In this document: one piece after another, positions 18,546 through 27,853 of the stretch
How the letters are laid out: every line of letters starts with the position of its first letter
Position numbering within the stretch: the stretch's first letter is position 1
Assembly: GCA_963836605.1 (NCBI GenBank)
Contig: CAWIKB010000015.1
Coordinates: 62,001 to 126,000, forward strand
Reading direction: 5' to 3'
Source: Bog-473 sp963836605
GTDB taxonomy: Bacteria > Actinomycetota > Acidimicrobiia > Acidimicrobiales > RAAP-2
DNA length: 64,000 nucleotides
Translations under genes and position numbers: made by a program
The notes under the pieces: generated by a model
Told to the model about the DNA's origin: nothing
Database searches by the model: none
Seen by the model: the letters and a program-made list of their open reading frames with translations, nothing else

Positions 18546-19497
18546 TCACCGAGACGGTGGGAGCGCGCCCCTCATCGGCGTGACGCGCTCCCAGATTCGG
18601 TGTTGCAGCACGAGCATGATCATCCCCACGACGATCAGGATCGAGACGTTGAGAATGAGCTGGAAGAACGAACCCCGGACCTCGCTCCACGAGGCGTAGC
18701 TCATCGACAGGCCGATATCGGCGGCTGCGGGGATCGTGGTGACCGAAATGAACACCCCGATGAGGGTGCTCGCTCTCGCCTCGGTCAGTGACAGGATCCC
18801 CACGATCCCGGCGAGCACCGCCACCACGACCGAGAACACGTTGGGTGAGTTGATCAGGTCCGACACGGGTCGAAGACCCCGCTCGAAGGCATGGGGCGTC
18901 AGCCCGGCGCCGCGGATGATCAAGCCGAAACAAAGCGAGGCGATGACGGCCCCGCCGAATCCCACCAGGAGAGCCAACAGACCCCGACCCGCCGTCCGAC
19001 CGTCGCGCCTGGTCCCGGCGCGGGCCACGCTGGTGATGGCCCCGTATTCGGGCCCGACCACCATTGCCGCCACGATCAGGATCTGAGAAATTGATCAGTA
19101 TGCCGATGGCGGCGATGAGGCCGGCGATCACCAGAAGGCCGAACCAGCTCGGCGGGTAGATGCTGTCGAAGCGGATGCGTGCGTCCACCACTTCCCAGAC
19201 CGGAGTGAATCGTTCGAATCGTGACTGCCGCCGCTCGGCGGCGTCTGCCGCGTCTGAGAGCCAGGTTTCGAGCGGTTGGGCCACGACGGATCCATGTTCC
19301 ATGACGCCCAGTGCGCGGAGATTCTTGAACACGTTGTTCGCCGCGCCCCGCAGCACGTCGAACTCCAGCAGGTCGCCGACCGGGCCTTCCGAGCGACCCG
19401 GTAACTCCACCAGGTTGAGCACGGCGCTTTCGCCGCGCAAGGCAGCGAGGAGCTCGGAGGTCACCGCAGGTGGGCTGACAACTCGGAAGTGGATCAT
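18546..19497 (-). pseudogene. DUF389 family membrane protein, frameshifted
   Basis: From the ATG at 19497 the product reads as the N-terminal ferredoxin-like part of a DUF389 (TIGR00341-type) protein. It then enters the first helix (WFGLLVIAGLIAAIGILIN), after which the frame is lost near 19089-19096. Dropping one T from the AATTTC run there restores INSQILIVAAMVVGPEYGAI, the family's conserved helix, and the remaining five or so helices to 18546. It is a single-base insertion in a short T run, so a sequencing or assembly error is as likely as a true mutation. The family function is unknown. Confidence 0.75.
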
Positions 19498-19730
19498 CGC
19501 AGCGTCCTGCTCATCGGGGCCTCTCCTTGTGGCTTCAGCCCGCCATCCTTACCCGAATCCAGAAGAACGCAACGAGGGCCGCGGCGCGAAGCTACCCGCG
19601 TCCACCGCAATCAGACCCCATCCACCGAAATCACCCGTGCGGGGACCCCGGGTCATGTATCTCCGGCGTCCCTCGACGAGGAGCGTGCGCGCACGCAGGA
19701 CGCGGGCGCTCGGCATCGCTCCGCGTCCGA

Positions 19731-20507
19731 CTAGAGCCCTGGGCTGCTCTGCATGATGCCCCCGTCGGCGAAGATCGTGGTCGCGGTGACGTAGCTCGCA
19801 CCGTCACCGGCCAGGAAGGCCACGACGCTGCCGATTTCCGACGGCTCGGCCATGCGGCCAATCGGGATGGCCGCGTCGAGCTTGGCCAGCTTGGTCGGGT
19901 CTGCTTCGGTCTCAGCGTTGATGGGAGTGTCGACCGCGCCTGGCCCCACCCCCGTCACCGTGATCCCGTGGGGTGCCAGCTCAACTCCCGCGGTCCGAGT
20001 CAGCATGCGCATGCCGCCCTTGGAGAGGCAGTACGCCGTGTTGCCGGGCATGGGCCAGTCCTCGTGCACCGACGTCATGTTGATGATCCGTCCTCCACCA
20101 CCCTGCGCGATCATCTGCTTGGCTGCCACCTGGGTGCCGAAAAAGGCGCTCTTGAGGTTCACCCCGAGCACGAACTCGTACTCCTTCTCGGTGGTGTCGA
20201 GCACCGAGGTGCGAGTTTCGACGCCGGCGTTGTTCACCATGATGTCGAGCCGGCCGAAGGCCTTGACGGCCGAGTCCACCAGCATCTGCAGGTCGGCGAC
20301 CTTGCTGACGTCCGCTTCGACGCCGATGGCCTGCTCGCCGAGGGCGTGGACCTGTCGCTCGAGGTCCTGGGTCGCATCGGGATTGCTCACGTAGTCGATG
20401 ACCACATTCGCGCCCGCTCCGGCCAGCGCCAGGACGACGGCCTTGCCGATCCCGCTGTTGCCGCCGGTGACGATGGCCACCTTTCCCTGCAATGCCTCCG
20501 TGGCCAC
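19731..20507 (-). CDS. SDR-family oxidoreductase (glucose 1-dehydrogenase-like)
   Basis: The 258-residue classical short-chain dehydrogenase has the cofactor motif TGGNSGIGKA, NNAGV, the catalytic Ser in MTSVHED, YCLSK (Tyr, Lys) and the C-terminal FADGG. The closest match I recall is glucose 1-dehydrogenase/3-oxoacyl-ACP reductase types. The GTG start has an unusually strong Shine-Dalgarno, AAGGAGGT, 7 nt upstream. The gene lies 51 bp downstream of the GH15 gene on the same strand, so a role in sugar oxidation after glucan hydrolysis is possible; that link is inference. Confidence 0.85.
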   Translation of the reverse strand: MATEALQGKVAIVTGGNSGIGKAVVLALAGAGANVVIDYVSNPDATQDLERQVHALGEQAIGVEADVSKVADLQMLVDSAVKAFGRLDIMVNNAGVETRTSVLDTTEKEYEFVLGVNLKSAFFGTQVAAKQMIAQGGGGRIINMTSVHEDWPMPGNTAYCLSKGGMRMLTRTAGVELAPHGITVTGVGPGAVDTPINAETEADPTKLAKLDAAIPIGRMAEPSEIGSVVAFLAGDGASYVTATTIFADGGIMQSSPGL

Positions 20508-20558
20508 GGGGCCACCTCCTTTGTCCGCTCTTGACCGAGGTCGGTCGTCTGCCCCTTC

Positions 20559-22424
20559 TTATGGAGCCGCTTCGTCCGCTTCCTCGGCGTCGATCAGCCG
20601 GGACACCGCGTCGATGAGGGCCAGATGGGTGAAGGCCTGCGGGAAGTTCCCGAGGTGCTCACCCGTTGTCGCATCGATCTCCTCGGCATAGAGCTGCAAA
20701 GGGCTGGCGAATGACAACAACTTCTTGCACAACGCCCGGGCACGATCGACCTCCCCGATCATGGCCAGCGCGGTGACGAGCCAGAACGAGCAGATCGTGA
20801 ACGTCCCCTCCTTGCCCGAGAACCCCGTGTCGGTGCTGTCCACTTTGTAGCGCAGCACGAGGCCGTCCTCGGTCAGCTCGTCGGCGATGGCCAGAACGGT
20901 GGCCCGTACCCGCTCGTCGTCGGGAGGCAGGAAACCGAGGATCGGAATCAGGAGCAACGACGCGTCGAGCTCTGCATTCCCGTAGTGCTGCCGGAACCGG
21001 CCCCGCTCGTCCACCCCCTTCTCGAGGATGTCCGCCTTGATGTCGTCGGCCGCCTTCTGCCACTTCGCCGCCCGATCGTCGTGGCCGCGTTGCTCGGCCA
21101 GGTCCGCCCCGCGTGCCATGGCCACCCAGCACAGCACCTTGGAAGCCGTGAAGTGCTCGGGATCGCCGCGGATCTCCCAGATGCCCTGGTCGGGATCGCC
21201 CTGGTGGCGTATGGCGGCTTCGACCAGGCTCGACAGCCCTTCCCAGACCACCGGTGCGATCTGCGCCGCGCCCTGGCGCAGGTGCGTGTCGACCGCGTCG
21301 AGGAGCATTCCCCATACATCATTCTGCTTCTGATTCCACGCACCGTTGCCGACCCGCACGGGAGTGGCCCCGTCGTATCCGGTCAGGTGGTCGAGGGTGT
21401 GCTCGGTGAGATCACCTTCCCCACCGATGCCGTACATGATCTGCAGCTCCCATCCCGGAGCGGGTTGGGTGCCTCCCACCGCTTCAAGGACGAAGGCGAA
21501 GTATTCGAGGGCTTCCCATTCGAAGCCGAGCCGGTACAACGATCGCAACATGAACGCGGAATCGCGGATCCACGTGTAGCGGTAGTCCCAGTTCCGTGCC
21601 CCTCCCGGCGTTTCGGGCAGCGAGGTCGTCGACGCCGCCATGATGGCTCCCGTCGGCGCGTAGCTGAGCCCCTTCAGGGTGAGCGCGCTGCGCTCGAGGT
21701 AGGGCCGCCACGGGTGGTCCGGGAACTTGCCCGCGCTGAGCCAATCCCGCCAGAACGCCACGGTCGTGGCGAGCTCGCCGACAGCCTGCTCCTGGCTGGT
21801 CGGACCGTCGCCCTCCCACGAAAGGGCCACGAAGCAGGACTCACCGGCGTCCAGGGTGGTGCGCCCGTAGCAGCGGGCCCCGGCCGTACCCAGCATGATC
21901 GAACTGGTCAGCGTCAGCGATGGGTCGGTCGGCGATGCCTGCGCGGTCATCGACTGGTACTCGGCCTCGTCGTACTCCCAATTCACCATGGTGGTTCCGT
22001 AGTTGAGGAGGGGCACACAGTTCACGAGCGTCTCGACTCGTCCGCCGATGCAGGTGGCCAGCCGCACCAGCGTGCCGACCGCCGCCGCATCGCTGGGTGC
22101 GCGTCGATATTGCGGCCGCCGACCTCCCGGGCGCACCGGACCGATGGAGAGGAAGTCCTGGACGAGGAGCCAACCCGTGGGGGTGTGCCAGGTGGTTTCG
22201 AGGACCATCGTCCCGGGGAGGTACCGCCGCTGGTGCGGGACGTGCGTGTTGGTCGGGCCGAAGCGGAAATCCCCCGCCGTGCGGTCGAGCAACGCACCGA
22301 AGATGCTGGGCGCGTCGGGCCGGGGTAGACACATCCATTCGATGGCGCCGTCGGGAGCCACCAGACAACTGTTCTCGCAGTCCGAGATGAACCCGTAGTC
22401 GGCGATGGCGGGGAACGTGCTCAC
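20559..22424 (-). CDS. glycoside hydrolase family 15 (glucoamylase/trehalase-like)
   Basis: The 621-residue protein shows an N-terminal beta-sandwich starting ADYGFISDCENSCLVAPDG (typical of cytoplasmic bacterial GH15) and an (alpha/alpha)6 barrel with RNWDYRYTWIRDS, QIMYGIGG and DQGIWEIRGDPEHF, where Glu of WEIR is the predicted catalytic acid. Bacterial GH15 members of this layout hydrolyse terminal glucose from maltooligosaccharides or trehalose. No signal peptide is present. The start is GTG with no clear Shine-Dalgarno. A second GH15 gene of the same architecture lies at 48590-50464. Confidence 0.9.
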   Translation of the reverse strand: MSTFPAIADYGFISDCENSCLVAPDGAIEWMCLPRPDAPSIFGALLDRTAGDFRFGPTNTHVPHQRRYLPGTMVLETTWHTPTGWLLVQDFLSIGPVRPGGRRPQYRRAPSDAAAVGTLVRLATCIGGRVETLVNCVPLLNYGTTMVNWEYDEAEYQSMTAQASPTDPSLTLTSSIMLGTAGARCYGRTTLDAGESCFVALSWEGDGPTSQEQAVGELATTVAFWRDWLSAGKFPDHPWRPYLERSALTLKGLSYAPTGAIMAASTTSLPETPGGARNWDYRYTWIRDSAFMLRSLYRLGFEWEALEYFAFVLEAVGGTQPAPGWELQIMYGIGGEGDLTEHTLDHLTGYDGATPVRVGNGAWNQKQNDVWGMLLDAVDTHLRQGAAQIAPVVWEGLSSLVEAAIRHQGDPDQGIWEIRGDPEHFTASKVLCWVAMARGADLAEQRGHDDRAAKWQKAADDIKADILEKGVDERGRFRQHYGNAELDASLLLIPILGFLPPDDERVRATVLAIADELTEDGLVLRYKVDSTDTGFSGKEGTFTICSFWLVTALAMIGEVDRARALCKKLLSFASPLQLYAEEIDATTGEHLGNFPQAFTHLALIDAVSRLIDAEEADEAAP

Positions 22425-22637
22425 GAGCGCGCGCCGCTACACACAACTGCTGGATACAGGGCTACTGAATGCACGACTGCTGGCCTCCGATACACGACTG
22501 CTGGCCCCGACCGACCGCTGTGCCAACACCCTCGCTCACTGGGCCCACTCTTACACGGGATGCCGCGCATCTCAACCGGGGACTCGCCCGCTCCGCTCGA
22601 CCATTCCCCCCGCGTGACATTTACGTGAGCACCTACG
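22425..22637. other. intergenic stretch with short repeats
   Basis: This divergent spacer separates the GH15 gene and a membrane protein gene. It contains three imperfect copies of CACGACTGCTGG (about 22441-22507) separated by 24-27 bp. They could be regulator sites or degenerate coding repeats. No open frame here looks coding. Confidence 0.4.
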
Positions 22638-23306
22638 ATGCGGACCATTGACACCGTGAGAAGTCCCGTCCAAGGAGAGAAGCGGTGGCCCATGGCCATC
22701 ACGCTCGTGGTGGCCATGGGCCTGCCCTTCCTGCTCCCGGGGGAATCGAGCTACCTGCCCATATGGTTCTACCCGGTGGTCGAAGCCATGCTGCTGGTCG
22801 CGGTCATCATCGCCGATCCCGGCCGCATCGACCGTCGGACGACGGTCGTCCGGGTCATCTCCGTCGGGCTGGTGGTGATTCTGGTCGCCGGTTCAACCGG
22901 AGCAACGGCGCGCCTTATCGCCGACCTCATCACCGGCGGACCCGAGACCAATTCGGCGGCCGGGCTCCTCCGCGTCGGCGCGCTGGTCTGGCTCTACTCC
23001 ATCATCAGCTTCACGTTTCTGTACTGGGTCTTCGACGGCGGCGGTCCCGAAGCGCGCGCCGTGGCGCCCCGCCAATTCCCGGATCTGGCCTTTCCCCAGC
23101 ACCACAACCCCGACGTGGCCCCGGCCGGGTGGCGACCCGAATTCTTCGACTATCTCTACCTGGGCTTCACCAACGCCACCGCCTTCAGCCCGACCGATGT
23201 GATGCCGCTCCGGCACTGGGCCAAGCTGGCCATGGCGGCCCAGGCCGCGGCGTCGCTCGGGCTCCTGGGCCTGGTGATCGCTCGGGCGGTGAACATCCTG
23301 CGCTGA
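22638..23306 (+). CDS. integral membrane protein of unknown function
   Basis: The product (222 aa) has about five hydrophobic helices: residues 20-45, 50-60, 75-95, 115-135 and 195-220. A soluble PQF/HHNP loop lies between helices 4 and 5, and YLYLGFTNATAFSPTD precedes the last helix. That last block recalls pore-like loops of DUF1345 or two-helix channel proteins, but the match is weak and I do not assign a family. The start is uncertain: the ATG at 22638 has no Shine-Dalgarno, and AAGGAGAG lies about 14 nt before an in-frame ATG at 22692 (MAITLVVAMG). It converges on the cyd operon. Confidence 0.7.
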   Translation: MRTIDTVRSPVQGEKRWPMAITLVVAMGLPFLLPGESSYLPIWFYPVVEAMLLVAVIIADPGRIDRRTTVVRVISVGLVVILVAGSTGATARLIADLITGGPETNSAAGLLRVGALVWLYSIISFTFLYWVFDGGGPEARAVAPRQFPDLAFPQHHNPDVAPAGWRPEFFDYLYLGFTNATAFSPTDVMPLRHWAKLAMAAQAAASLGLLGLVIARAVNILR

Positions 23307-23387
23307 GTGATCATCCGCGCGAACGGTTCATCCGTCCTTGCCTCCGGTGAGCGGGGATCGCCCTCCGGCGAGTGAGGATCGACGCGG

Positions 23388-23465
23388 CCTACCGGCGCCC
23401 ACCGCGGCCTACCGCGGCGCCACCGGCGCCCACCGCGGCCCACCGCGGCGCTACCGCGGCGCCCC
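23388..23465. repeat. GC-rich degenerate tandem repeats between convergent genes
   Basis: Units related to CACCGCGGC and TACCGCGGCG are repeated about eight times. The array overlaps the last codons and stop of cydB (stop within CCGCGGTAG on the minus strand) and lies in the convergent space behind the membrane protein gene. CCGCGG is self-complementary, so the transcript can fold and may act as a terminator. Confidence 0.6.
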
Positions 23466-24530
23466 CAGCGAGGGGGTCTCCCCTCCGCTCCCGCTGGTGG
23501 CCGGACCCGGATCGGCCTCGACGGGGACCTGCTCGCGGGGCGGACCCGAGGTGAGCCGGGCCCGGAAGACGTGGAAGTTCCACGCCTGGTACAGCAGCAC
23601 CAGCGGGAAGGTGATCGCGGTGACCACGGTCATGACCTGGAGTGAGTAGGAGTTGCTGGCCGAGTTGCTTATCGTCAGGTTGTAGGCGGCCTGGGTGGAC
23701 GACACCATGACGCGGGGAGCGAGGTCGAAGAAGAGGGACCCGACCACGGCGGCGATGGCGATGGCGGCGGCACCGAACGACAGCCCTTCGTGCCCGTACT
23801 CCGCGGCCCCGGCGGCGCCCACCACCGCCACCACGGCCAGTGCGTCGAGCGGGTTCGGCACGAACCCTCCTCCCAGGGTGGCGTGGCTCCAGATGACGAA
23901 GCCGACGGTGGCGACAATGGCGAGCCAGCCGATCCACCGGCCGGCCAGGCGCTTGCACCGGGCGTGGAGGTCGCCATCGGTCTTGAGCGTCAAGAAGGAA
24001 GCCCCGACGAGGAGCGAGAGCACGGTCAGCGTGAGGCCGGTGAAGAGGGCGAACGGCTGCAGGAGCCCGACGAAGGTCCCGGTGTAGTTGTGGTCCTTGT
24101 CGATCGGCAGGCCGTGGAGGAGGTCGCCCAGGGCCGTCCCCAACAGCAGGGGGATCACAAGGCTGCCGATGGTCAGAGACCATTTCCACAGGTTGCGCCA
24201 GCGCGGGTCGTCGACTTTGCGGCCGTACTCGAAGGAGAGCCCACGGACGATGAGGGCCACCAGGACCAGCAGCAGCACCAGGTAGAAGGTGGAGAACATC
24301 GTGGCGTACCAGGAAGGAAAGGCCGCGAAGATGGCCGCTCCGGCCACGATGAGCCAGACCTCGTTCCCGTCCCAGAACGGCCCGATGGAATTGACGGCCA
24401 TCCGGCGCTCGACGTCGGTCCGGCCCACGAACGAGTGCAGCATCCCCACCCCGAAGTCGAATCCCTCCAGCACGAAGAAGCCCACCCACAGCACGGCGAT
24501 GATGAAGAACCACAGGTTGTTCAGGTGCAT
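23451..24530 (-). CDS. cydB: cytochrome bd ubiquinol oxidase subunit II
   Basis: The product (359 aa) is an eight- to nine-helix membrane protein with the CydB start block LNNLWFFIIAVLWVGFFVLEGFDFGVG, GPFWDGNEVWL and the HATLGGG loop. It pairs with CydA to form the high-affinity, cyanide-tolerant bd quinol oxidase. AGGAG of its ribosome-binding site is built from the cydA stop region, 9 nt before its ATG, so it is coupled to cydA. The C-terminal tail is proline/glycine-rich and runs into the repeat array. Confidence 0.96.
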   Translation of the reverse strand: MHLNNLWFFIIAVLWVGFFVLEGFDFGVGMLHSFVGRTDVERRMAVNSIGPFWDGNEVWLIVAGAAIFAAFPSWYATMFSTFYLVLLLVLVALIVRGLSFEYGRKVDDPRWRNLWKWSLTIGSLVIPLLLGTALGDLLHGLPIDKDHNYTGTFVGLLQPFALFTGLTLTVLSLLVGASFLTLKTDGDLHARCKRLAGRWIGWLAIVATVGFVIWSHATLGGGFVPNPLDALAVVAVVGAAGAAEYGHEGLSFGAAAIAIAAVVGSLFFDLAPRVMVSSTQAAYNLTISNSASNSYSLQVMTVVTAITFPLVLLYQAWNFHVFRARLTSGPPREQVPVEADPGPATSGSGGETPSLGAPR

Positions 24531-24539
24531 GCGATGCTC

Positions 24540-25973
24540 CTAGTAGACGAGGGCCGGGACGCGATCGTGCGCGGGGTCATCGGACGGGACATCCCCGCCG
24601 AGGTCCGACGGGCCGTCTCCGTCGGGTGGGGAATCGGCGTCGAGCGTCCTCCGCCCGTAGCGGATCATCAGGTAGGCATCGGCGACCCCCAGCGCGACGT
24701 ACAAGAGCACGAAGACGATGAGGCTGATGGTGACGTCGGTGGTGGTGACCGACGGTGACGCCGCGCTGGACGTCTTCATCAGACCCTGGACGATCCAGGG
24801 CTGGCGCCCGCTCTCGGTGAGAAGCCACCCGGCGGTGTTCATCAGGAAGGGAACGATGGCCAGCCAGGGGGCGACGAGCAGGAACCACTTGGCCTTCTCG
24901 AGCCTCTTTCGCCGCAACAGCCAGGCTCCCCACAGGGCGAACAGCATGATGAGTGCGCCGAAGTAGGCCATGACGCGCATCGACCAGTACTGGATGAACA
25001 CGTTCGGAACGTAGTTCCCGGGCCCGTATTCCTTGGTGTACTGGGCCTGGAGCTGGTTCATGCCCTGCACTTCCCCGTCGACGTGGTTGGTGGCCAGAAT
25101 GGACAGCAGGTCCGGCACTTCGAGTATCTGGGTGGGCGTCTCGTCATTGGGCCCACCGCCGATCTGGAAGAGCGAGAACGGGCAGTGGGAATCGCAGGTG
25201 TTCCACAGCGCCTCGGCGGCCGCGATCTTCATGGGCTGGTACTTGCCTTCCTGCACCCCCAACTCGCTGCCCACGAAGAGGTTCAAGAAGATGGCGGGGA
25301 CCAGGACGACCACCGAGATGATGGCGGTGCGCCGGAAGGCGTCGACCGAGCTCTTGCGCCGCAGGTGCCACGCCGAGAAGGCCAGCATGATCAAGGAGCC
25401 GGTCACCAGTGAGGCCAGGACGACGTGGCTGTAACCCCACAGGAACACCGGGTTGGTGAACAGCGCCCAGATGTTGTTGAGCTGGGGATTGTGGTGGGAG
25501 TCGAGGACGTAGCCGACCGGGTGCTGCATCCACGAGTTGGCCGCCATGATGAAGGCCCCCGAGAGCAGGGTGGCGCCGGACACGATCCAGATACAGGCCA
25601 GGTGCAGCTTCCTCGACAGCCGGTCCCATCCGAAGATCCAGATGCCGAGGAAGGTGGACTCGAGAAAGAAGGCGGCCAGGCCCTCCATGGCCAAGGGCCC
25701 ACCGAACACGTTGCCGACGTAGCGGGAGTAGGTCGACCAGTTCATGCCGAATTCGAACTCCTGCACCAGTCCGGTGACCACCCCGATGGCGACGTTGATA
25801 AGGAGGAGGGTCCCGAAGAACTTGGTGAGCCGCTTGAACACCGGGTTCTCCTTGCGGTACCAGCTGGTCTGGAGCAGCGCGACGAGGAAGGCCAGACCGA
25901 TGGTGACCGGTACGAACAAGAAGTGGTAGATGCTGGTGGTGGCGAACTGCCACCGGGCGAGATCGACGTTCAC
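24540..25973 (-). CDS. cydA: cytochrome bd ubiquinol oxidase subunit I
   Basis: The 477-residue subunit carries the haems. Visible are the N-terminal RWQFATTSIYHFLFVP with the haem-ligand His, GLVQEFEFGMNWS with the conserved Glu, HHNPQLNNIW, QEGKYQPMKIAAAEALW of the short Q-loop and the C-terminal GRQPWIVQGLMKT. The Q-loop is of the short type found in Gram-positive bacteria and actinobacteria. The start codon overlaps the cydC stop by 4 bases. Confidence 0.96.
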   Translation of the reverse strand: MNVDLARWQFATTSIYHFLFVPVTIGLAFLVALLQTSWYRKENPVFKRLTKFFGTLLLINVAIGVVTGLVQEFEFGMNWSTYSRYVGNVFGGPLAMEGLAAFFLESTFLGIWIFGWDRLSRKLHLACIWIVSGATLLSGAFIMAANSWMQHPVGYVLDSHHNPQLNNIWALFTNPVFLWGYSHVVLASLVTGSLIMLAFSAWHLRRKSSVDAFRRTAIISVVVLVPAIFLNLFVGSELGVQEGKYQPMKIAAAEALWNTCDSHCPFSLFQIGGGPNDETPTQILEVPDLLSILATNHVDGEVQGMNQLQAQYTKEYGPGNYVPNVFIQYWSMRVMAYFGALIMLFALWGAWLLRRKRLEKAKWFLLVAPWLAIVPFLMNTAGWLLTESGRQPWIVQGLMKTSSAASPSVTTTDVTISLIVFVLLYVALGVADAYLMIRYGRRTLDADSPPDGDGPSDLGGDVPSDDPAHDRVPALVY

Positions 25974-27853
25974 GGTTCGACCCCCCAGTCGCTCGACGGC
26001 TGCGCCGACAGCACGGCGAGCTCCTCGTGCTCCTGCCCTGGCTCCCGCCCCGGGCCATCCTCGCCGTGCGCGTAGGGGTCCGGATACATATCGGTCCTCA
26101 CTTCCTCCTGGTACAGCTTCGAGTAGCGACCGCCCGCCTCGTGCAGCGCCTGGTGGGTGCCTCGTTCGACCACCCGGCCCCCGTCCATGACGACGATCTC
26201 ATCGACGGTCTCGAGGCCGGCCATGCGATGGGTGATGAAGAGCACGGAACGACCGGCCGTCATCCGCAAGAGGTCGGCGGTGAGCGCGTCGGCCGCACCG
26301 GTGTCGAGGTGCTCGGTGGGCTCATCGAGCACCAGCACGGGGAAGTCGGCGAGGAGGGCGCGGGCCACGGCGACCCGTTGGCGCTGGCCGCCCGAGAGGC
26401 GGGCACCGTGGCGACCCACCGCAGTGGAGAGCCCCAGCGGGAGCTCCGCGAGCCACTGGCCCAGGCCGACCCGTTCGAGCACGTGGCGAAGCTCGTCATC
26501 GGACGCATCGCGGCGTCCGATGCGCAGGTTCTCGGCGATGGTCGTCTCGAAGAGGTGGGCATCCTGGCCCACCAGGCCGATGATGCGGCGTTGGTCGTCA
26601 CCGTCACATCGCTCGAAGGGCGTGCCGTTCAGCGTGGCCACGCCCGAGCTCGGCGACAGGAAGCCCACGAGGACGGCGGCCACGGTCGACTTGCCCGACC
26701 CGCTGGGGCCCACGAGGGCGACCCGGCGACCGGGCGAGAGCCGTAGATCGACCCCGCGCAGGGCGGAGACCCGGGTGTCCGGGTACCCGGCCCACACCCC
26801 GGAGAGCTCCACGGAGGTCAATCGCCGTGGCAGCTCGGCGGGGTGGTCGGGCTCGACGACCGGAGCCGGCGCATCCGTGACCGCGAAGACCCGTGCCGCG
26901 GCCTGTCGCGATTTCTGCAGGGCCTGGGTGGCCACGGGCAGGCCGACCACCAGCTCGAAGGCGGCGAGAGGGATCAGGACGATCACCGCCAACAGGACCC
27001 CGCTGAGCCGGCCGGATCCAACAGCCGGGATCCCCACCATGAGGCAGCCCCAGCAGGCCAGTCCCGCCAGCAGGGTGGTCAGGGCCAGCCCGATGCCGGC
27101 GGTCCCCGCTGAAGAGGCGGCGATGGCGGCCATCTCGGCGTCGTGGCGCCGCACGGCCGCCAGTTGGGGTCCCGTGGCGCCGAAGGCGACCAGCTCAGGA
27201 GCGCCCTCGATGAGATCGACCACGGAGGTGCCGAGCTCCCCGCGCACATGCGCGAATCTCGCTTCCCGGCGCCGCGCCAGGAAGCCGGTGAGCCACGGTA
27301 CGACGGTGGAAGCCAGGAGGAGCGCTGCCGCCAGCACCAGGGCCGCCGCCGGGAGCATCCACCACAGCAGGGCGACGGTTCCCACGCCCACCATGAGGGC
27401 GATGGCGAACGGCGGGATGACCCGGATGATCACGTCCTGGAGCGAATCGACGTCGCGCACCATCCGCGCCAACAGATCGCCCTGGCCGAATCCGGGTAGG
27501 CCGGCCGGAGCCAGACGCTCGAGCTGTCGGTAGACCCGCACCCGCAGGCCGGACAGGACACGGAACGCCGCGTCGTGACCCACCAGGCGCTCGCCGTAAC
27601 GGAGGAAGCCCCGCGTCAAGCCAAAGAACTGGACGCCCACGATGGCGACGGCCAGCGCCGATTCACTGGGGTGCTGGGCCGCTCTCGAGATCAACCACGC
27701 CGCGGTACCCATCAAACCGATGTCGGCCGCGATGGCGCCGGCTCCGAGTAGGGACGCCAGAGCGATCCGGCCCGCTGGCTGCGCCACCCCCAGGGTGCGG
27801 ATGATCGGTGCCTTGTCGGTCTCCGGTGCCATCTCCGTCGAGTCTGCCTTCAT
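25970..27853 (-). CDS. cydC: thiol reductant ABC exporter subunit CydC
   Basis: The product (627 aa) is a half-transporter with six helices (about residues 30-310), then Walker A GPSGSGKST, signature LSGGQRQ, Walker B VLVLDEPTEHLD and H-loop ITHRM. CydDC exports cysteine and glutathione-like thiols and is needed to assemble the bd oxidase haems. A 55-residue acidic/His-containing tail after the ATPase is longer than usual. It overlaps cydD by 4 bases upstream and cydA by 4 bases downstream, a tightly coupled operon. Confidence 0.94.
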   Translation of the reverse strand: MKADSTEMAPETDKAPIIRTLGVAQPAGRIALASLLGAGAIAADIGLMGTAAWLISRAAQHPSESALAVAIVGVQFFGLTRGFLRYGERLVGHDAAFRVLSGLRVRVYRQLERLAPAGLPGFGQGDLLARMVRDVDSLQDVIIRVIPPFAIALMVGVGTVALLWWMLPAAALVLAAALLLASTVVPWLTGFLARRREARFAHVRGELGTSVVDLIEGAPELVAFGATGPQLAAVRRHDAEMAAIAASSAGTAGIGLALTTLLAGLACWGCLMVGIPAVGSGRLSGVLLAVIVLIPLAAFELVVGLPVATQALQKSRQAAARVFAVTDAPAPVVEPDHPAELPRRLTSVELSGVWAGYPDTRVSALRGVDLRLSPGRRVALVGPSGSGKSTVAAVLVGFLSPSSGVATLNGTPFERCDGDDQRRIIGLVGQDAHLFETTIAENLRIGRRDASDDELRHVLERVGLGQWLAELPLGLSTAVGRHGARLSGGQRQRVAVARALLADFPVLVLDEPTEHLDTGAADALTADLLRMTAGRSVLFITHRMAGLETVDEIVVMDGGRVVERGTHQALHEAGGRYSKLYQEEVRTDMYPDPYAHGEDGPGREPGQEHEELAVLSAQPSSDWGVEP

